Shown in pieces: positions 28,775-29,069 of a stretch of 29,069 nt of DNA. The translations under genes were made by a program, and so were the position numbers. The notes under the pieces were generated by a model. The model made no database searches. It worked only from the letters and a program-made list of their open reading frames with translations, and was not told the DNA's origin. Numbering within the stretch: position 1 is the stretch's first letter; each line of letters begins with the position of its first letter. The stretch covers positions 1 to 29,069 of the IMG/VR virus record IMGVR_UViG_3300025132_000208. One strand, written 5' to 3'. Origin of the DNA: a virus.

Positions 28775-29069
28775 CTACTTTACGCTAATCGGCACTTCAG
28801 CATTGTTGGTCAATGTAGACTGTGCGATTTTTGTGTCGCTTTGGATTATAAAATCTGCCGAGTCTATTCCATCACCATCTCCAATTGAAGAATTTTGAAT
28901 TGTTAACTTACCAACCTTCAAATTGTTTAGCACAATACCTTCGTCATACGCCTTCAAGTTTTTGATGTGCAACTTGCCTATCTGTGCATCAGCACCACTC
29001 GTGTTGATGACTATTCGGTCATAATCTGAACCTGTAACTGCAGGCAGGTCGATTGCACCACGAGTAGAA
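28775..29069 (-). CDS. Tail-fibre-like protein, C-terminal fragment (enters from the right edge)
   Basis: The frame is open to the right edge and gives about 97 residues ending in EVPISVK. Short alternating hydrophobic stretches (IVLNNLKVGKLTIQNSSIGD, IIQSDTKIAQSTLT) are typical of right-handed beta-helix or pectate-lyase-like tail fibres and spikes. It is followed by the holin-like gene, as is common for tail fibre and lysis genes. The N-terminus and real start are outside the window. Confidence 0.65.
   Translation of the reverse strand, partial: STRGAIDLPAVTGSDYDRIVINTSGADAQIGKLHIKNLKAYDEGIVLNNLKVGKLTIQNSSIGDGDGIDSADFIIQSDTKIAQSTLTNNAEVPISVK

Overview
This window is part of a tailed double-stranded DNA phage (Caudoviricetes), AT-rich and of the marine-metagenome type: it carries a large terminase, portal, scaffold and HK97-like capsid module, a giant 'polyvalent' virion protein, and a fused primase-helicase. 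There are no host housekeeping genes, rRNA, tRNA or CRISPR. No integrase, DNA polymerase or RNA polymerase gene is visible, so the phage probably uses host polymerases and nothing here indicates lysogeny. The host cannot be named from the sequence.

Layout. Positions 1-15669 are one tightly packed leftward (minus-strand) late operon. In transcription order it holds terL, portal, a 538-aa Gly-rich protein, a 106-aa protein, a 2226-aa giant protein, scaffold, major capsid protein, an 84-aa protein, a likely decoration protein, a 113-aa protein and a head-tail connector-like gene cut by the left edge. Positions 15670-16504 are a divergent control region without a convincing gene. Positions 16505-28202 are the rightward early operon: about 30 small, mostly unrecognised and often overlapping genes (many with CxxC pairs), then a 290-aa protein, a Prim-Pol/helicase fusion and a PD-(D/E)XK nuclease. 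At 28203-28614 the two transcription units converge on a minus-strand terminator. Positions 28615-29069 hold the end of another leftward run: a tail-fibre-like gene cut by the right edge and a holin-like gene. This fits a circular or permuted map in which the late operon leaves on the left and returns on the right.

The most unusual content is nucleic-acid structure. (1) From about 16255 to 17180, and densely inside the 171-aa gene at 16505-17020, there is a run of small perfect hairpins, mostly 7-9 bp stems with 3-4 nt loops, one about every 30 nt; the last has the stop codon as its loop. (2) The terL leader (15674-15736) can fold on the minus strand into a full 13-bp stem, using a G-U pair that exists only in that transcript. 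Its loop carries a perfect 7-nt complement of the terL ribosome-binding site, giving a pseudoknot topology. (3) A dyad CTAACA-NN-TGTTAG recurs at intergenic control points in both arms. The same CTAACA/TGTTAG arms also flank three long C/G hairpins with a TTTAA core at 821, 15924 and 27828. Together these look like a phage-specific regulatory system.
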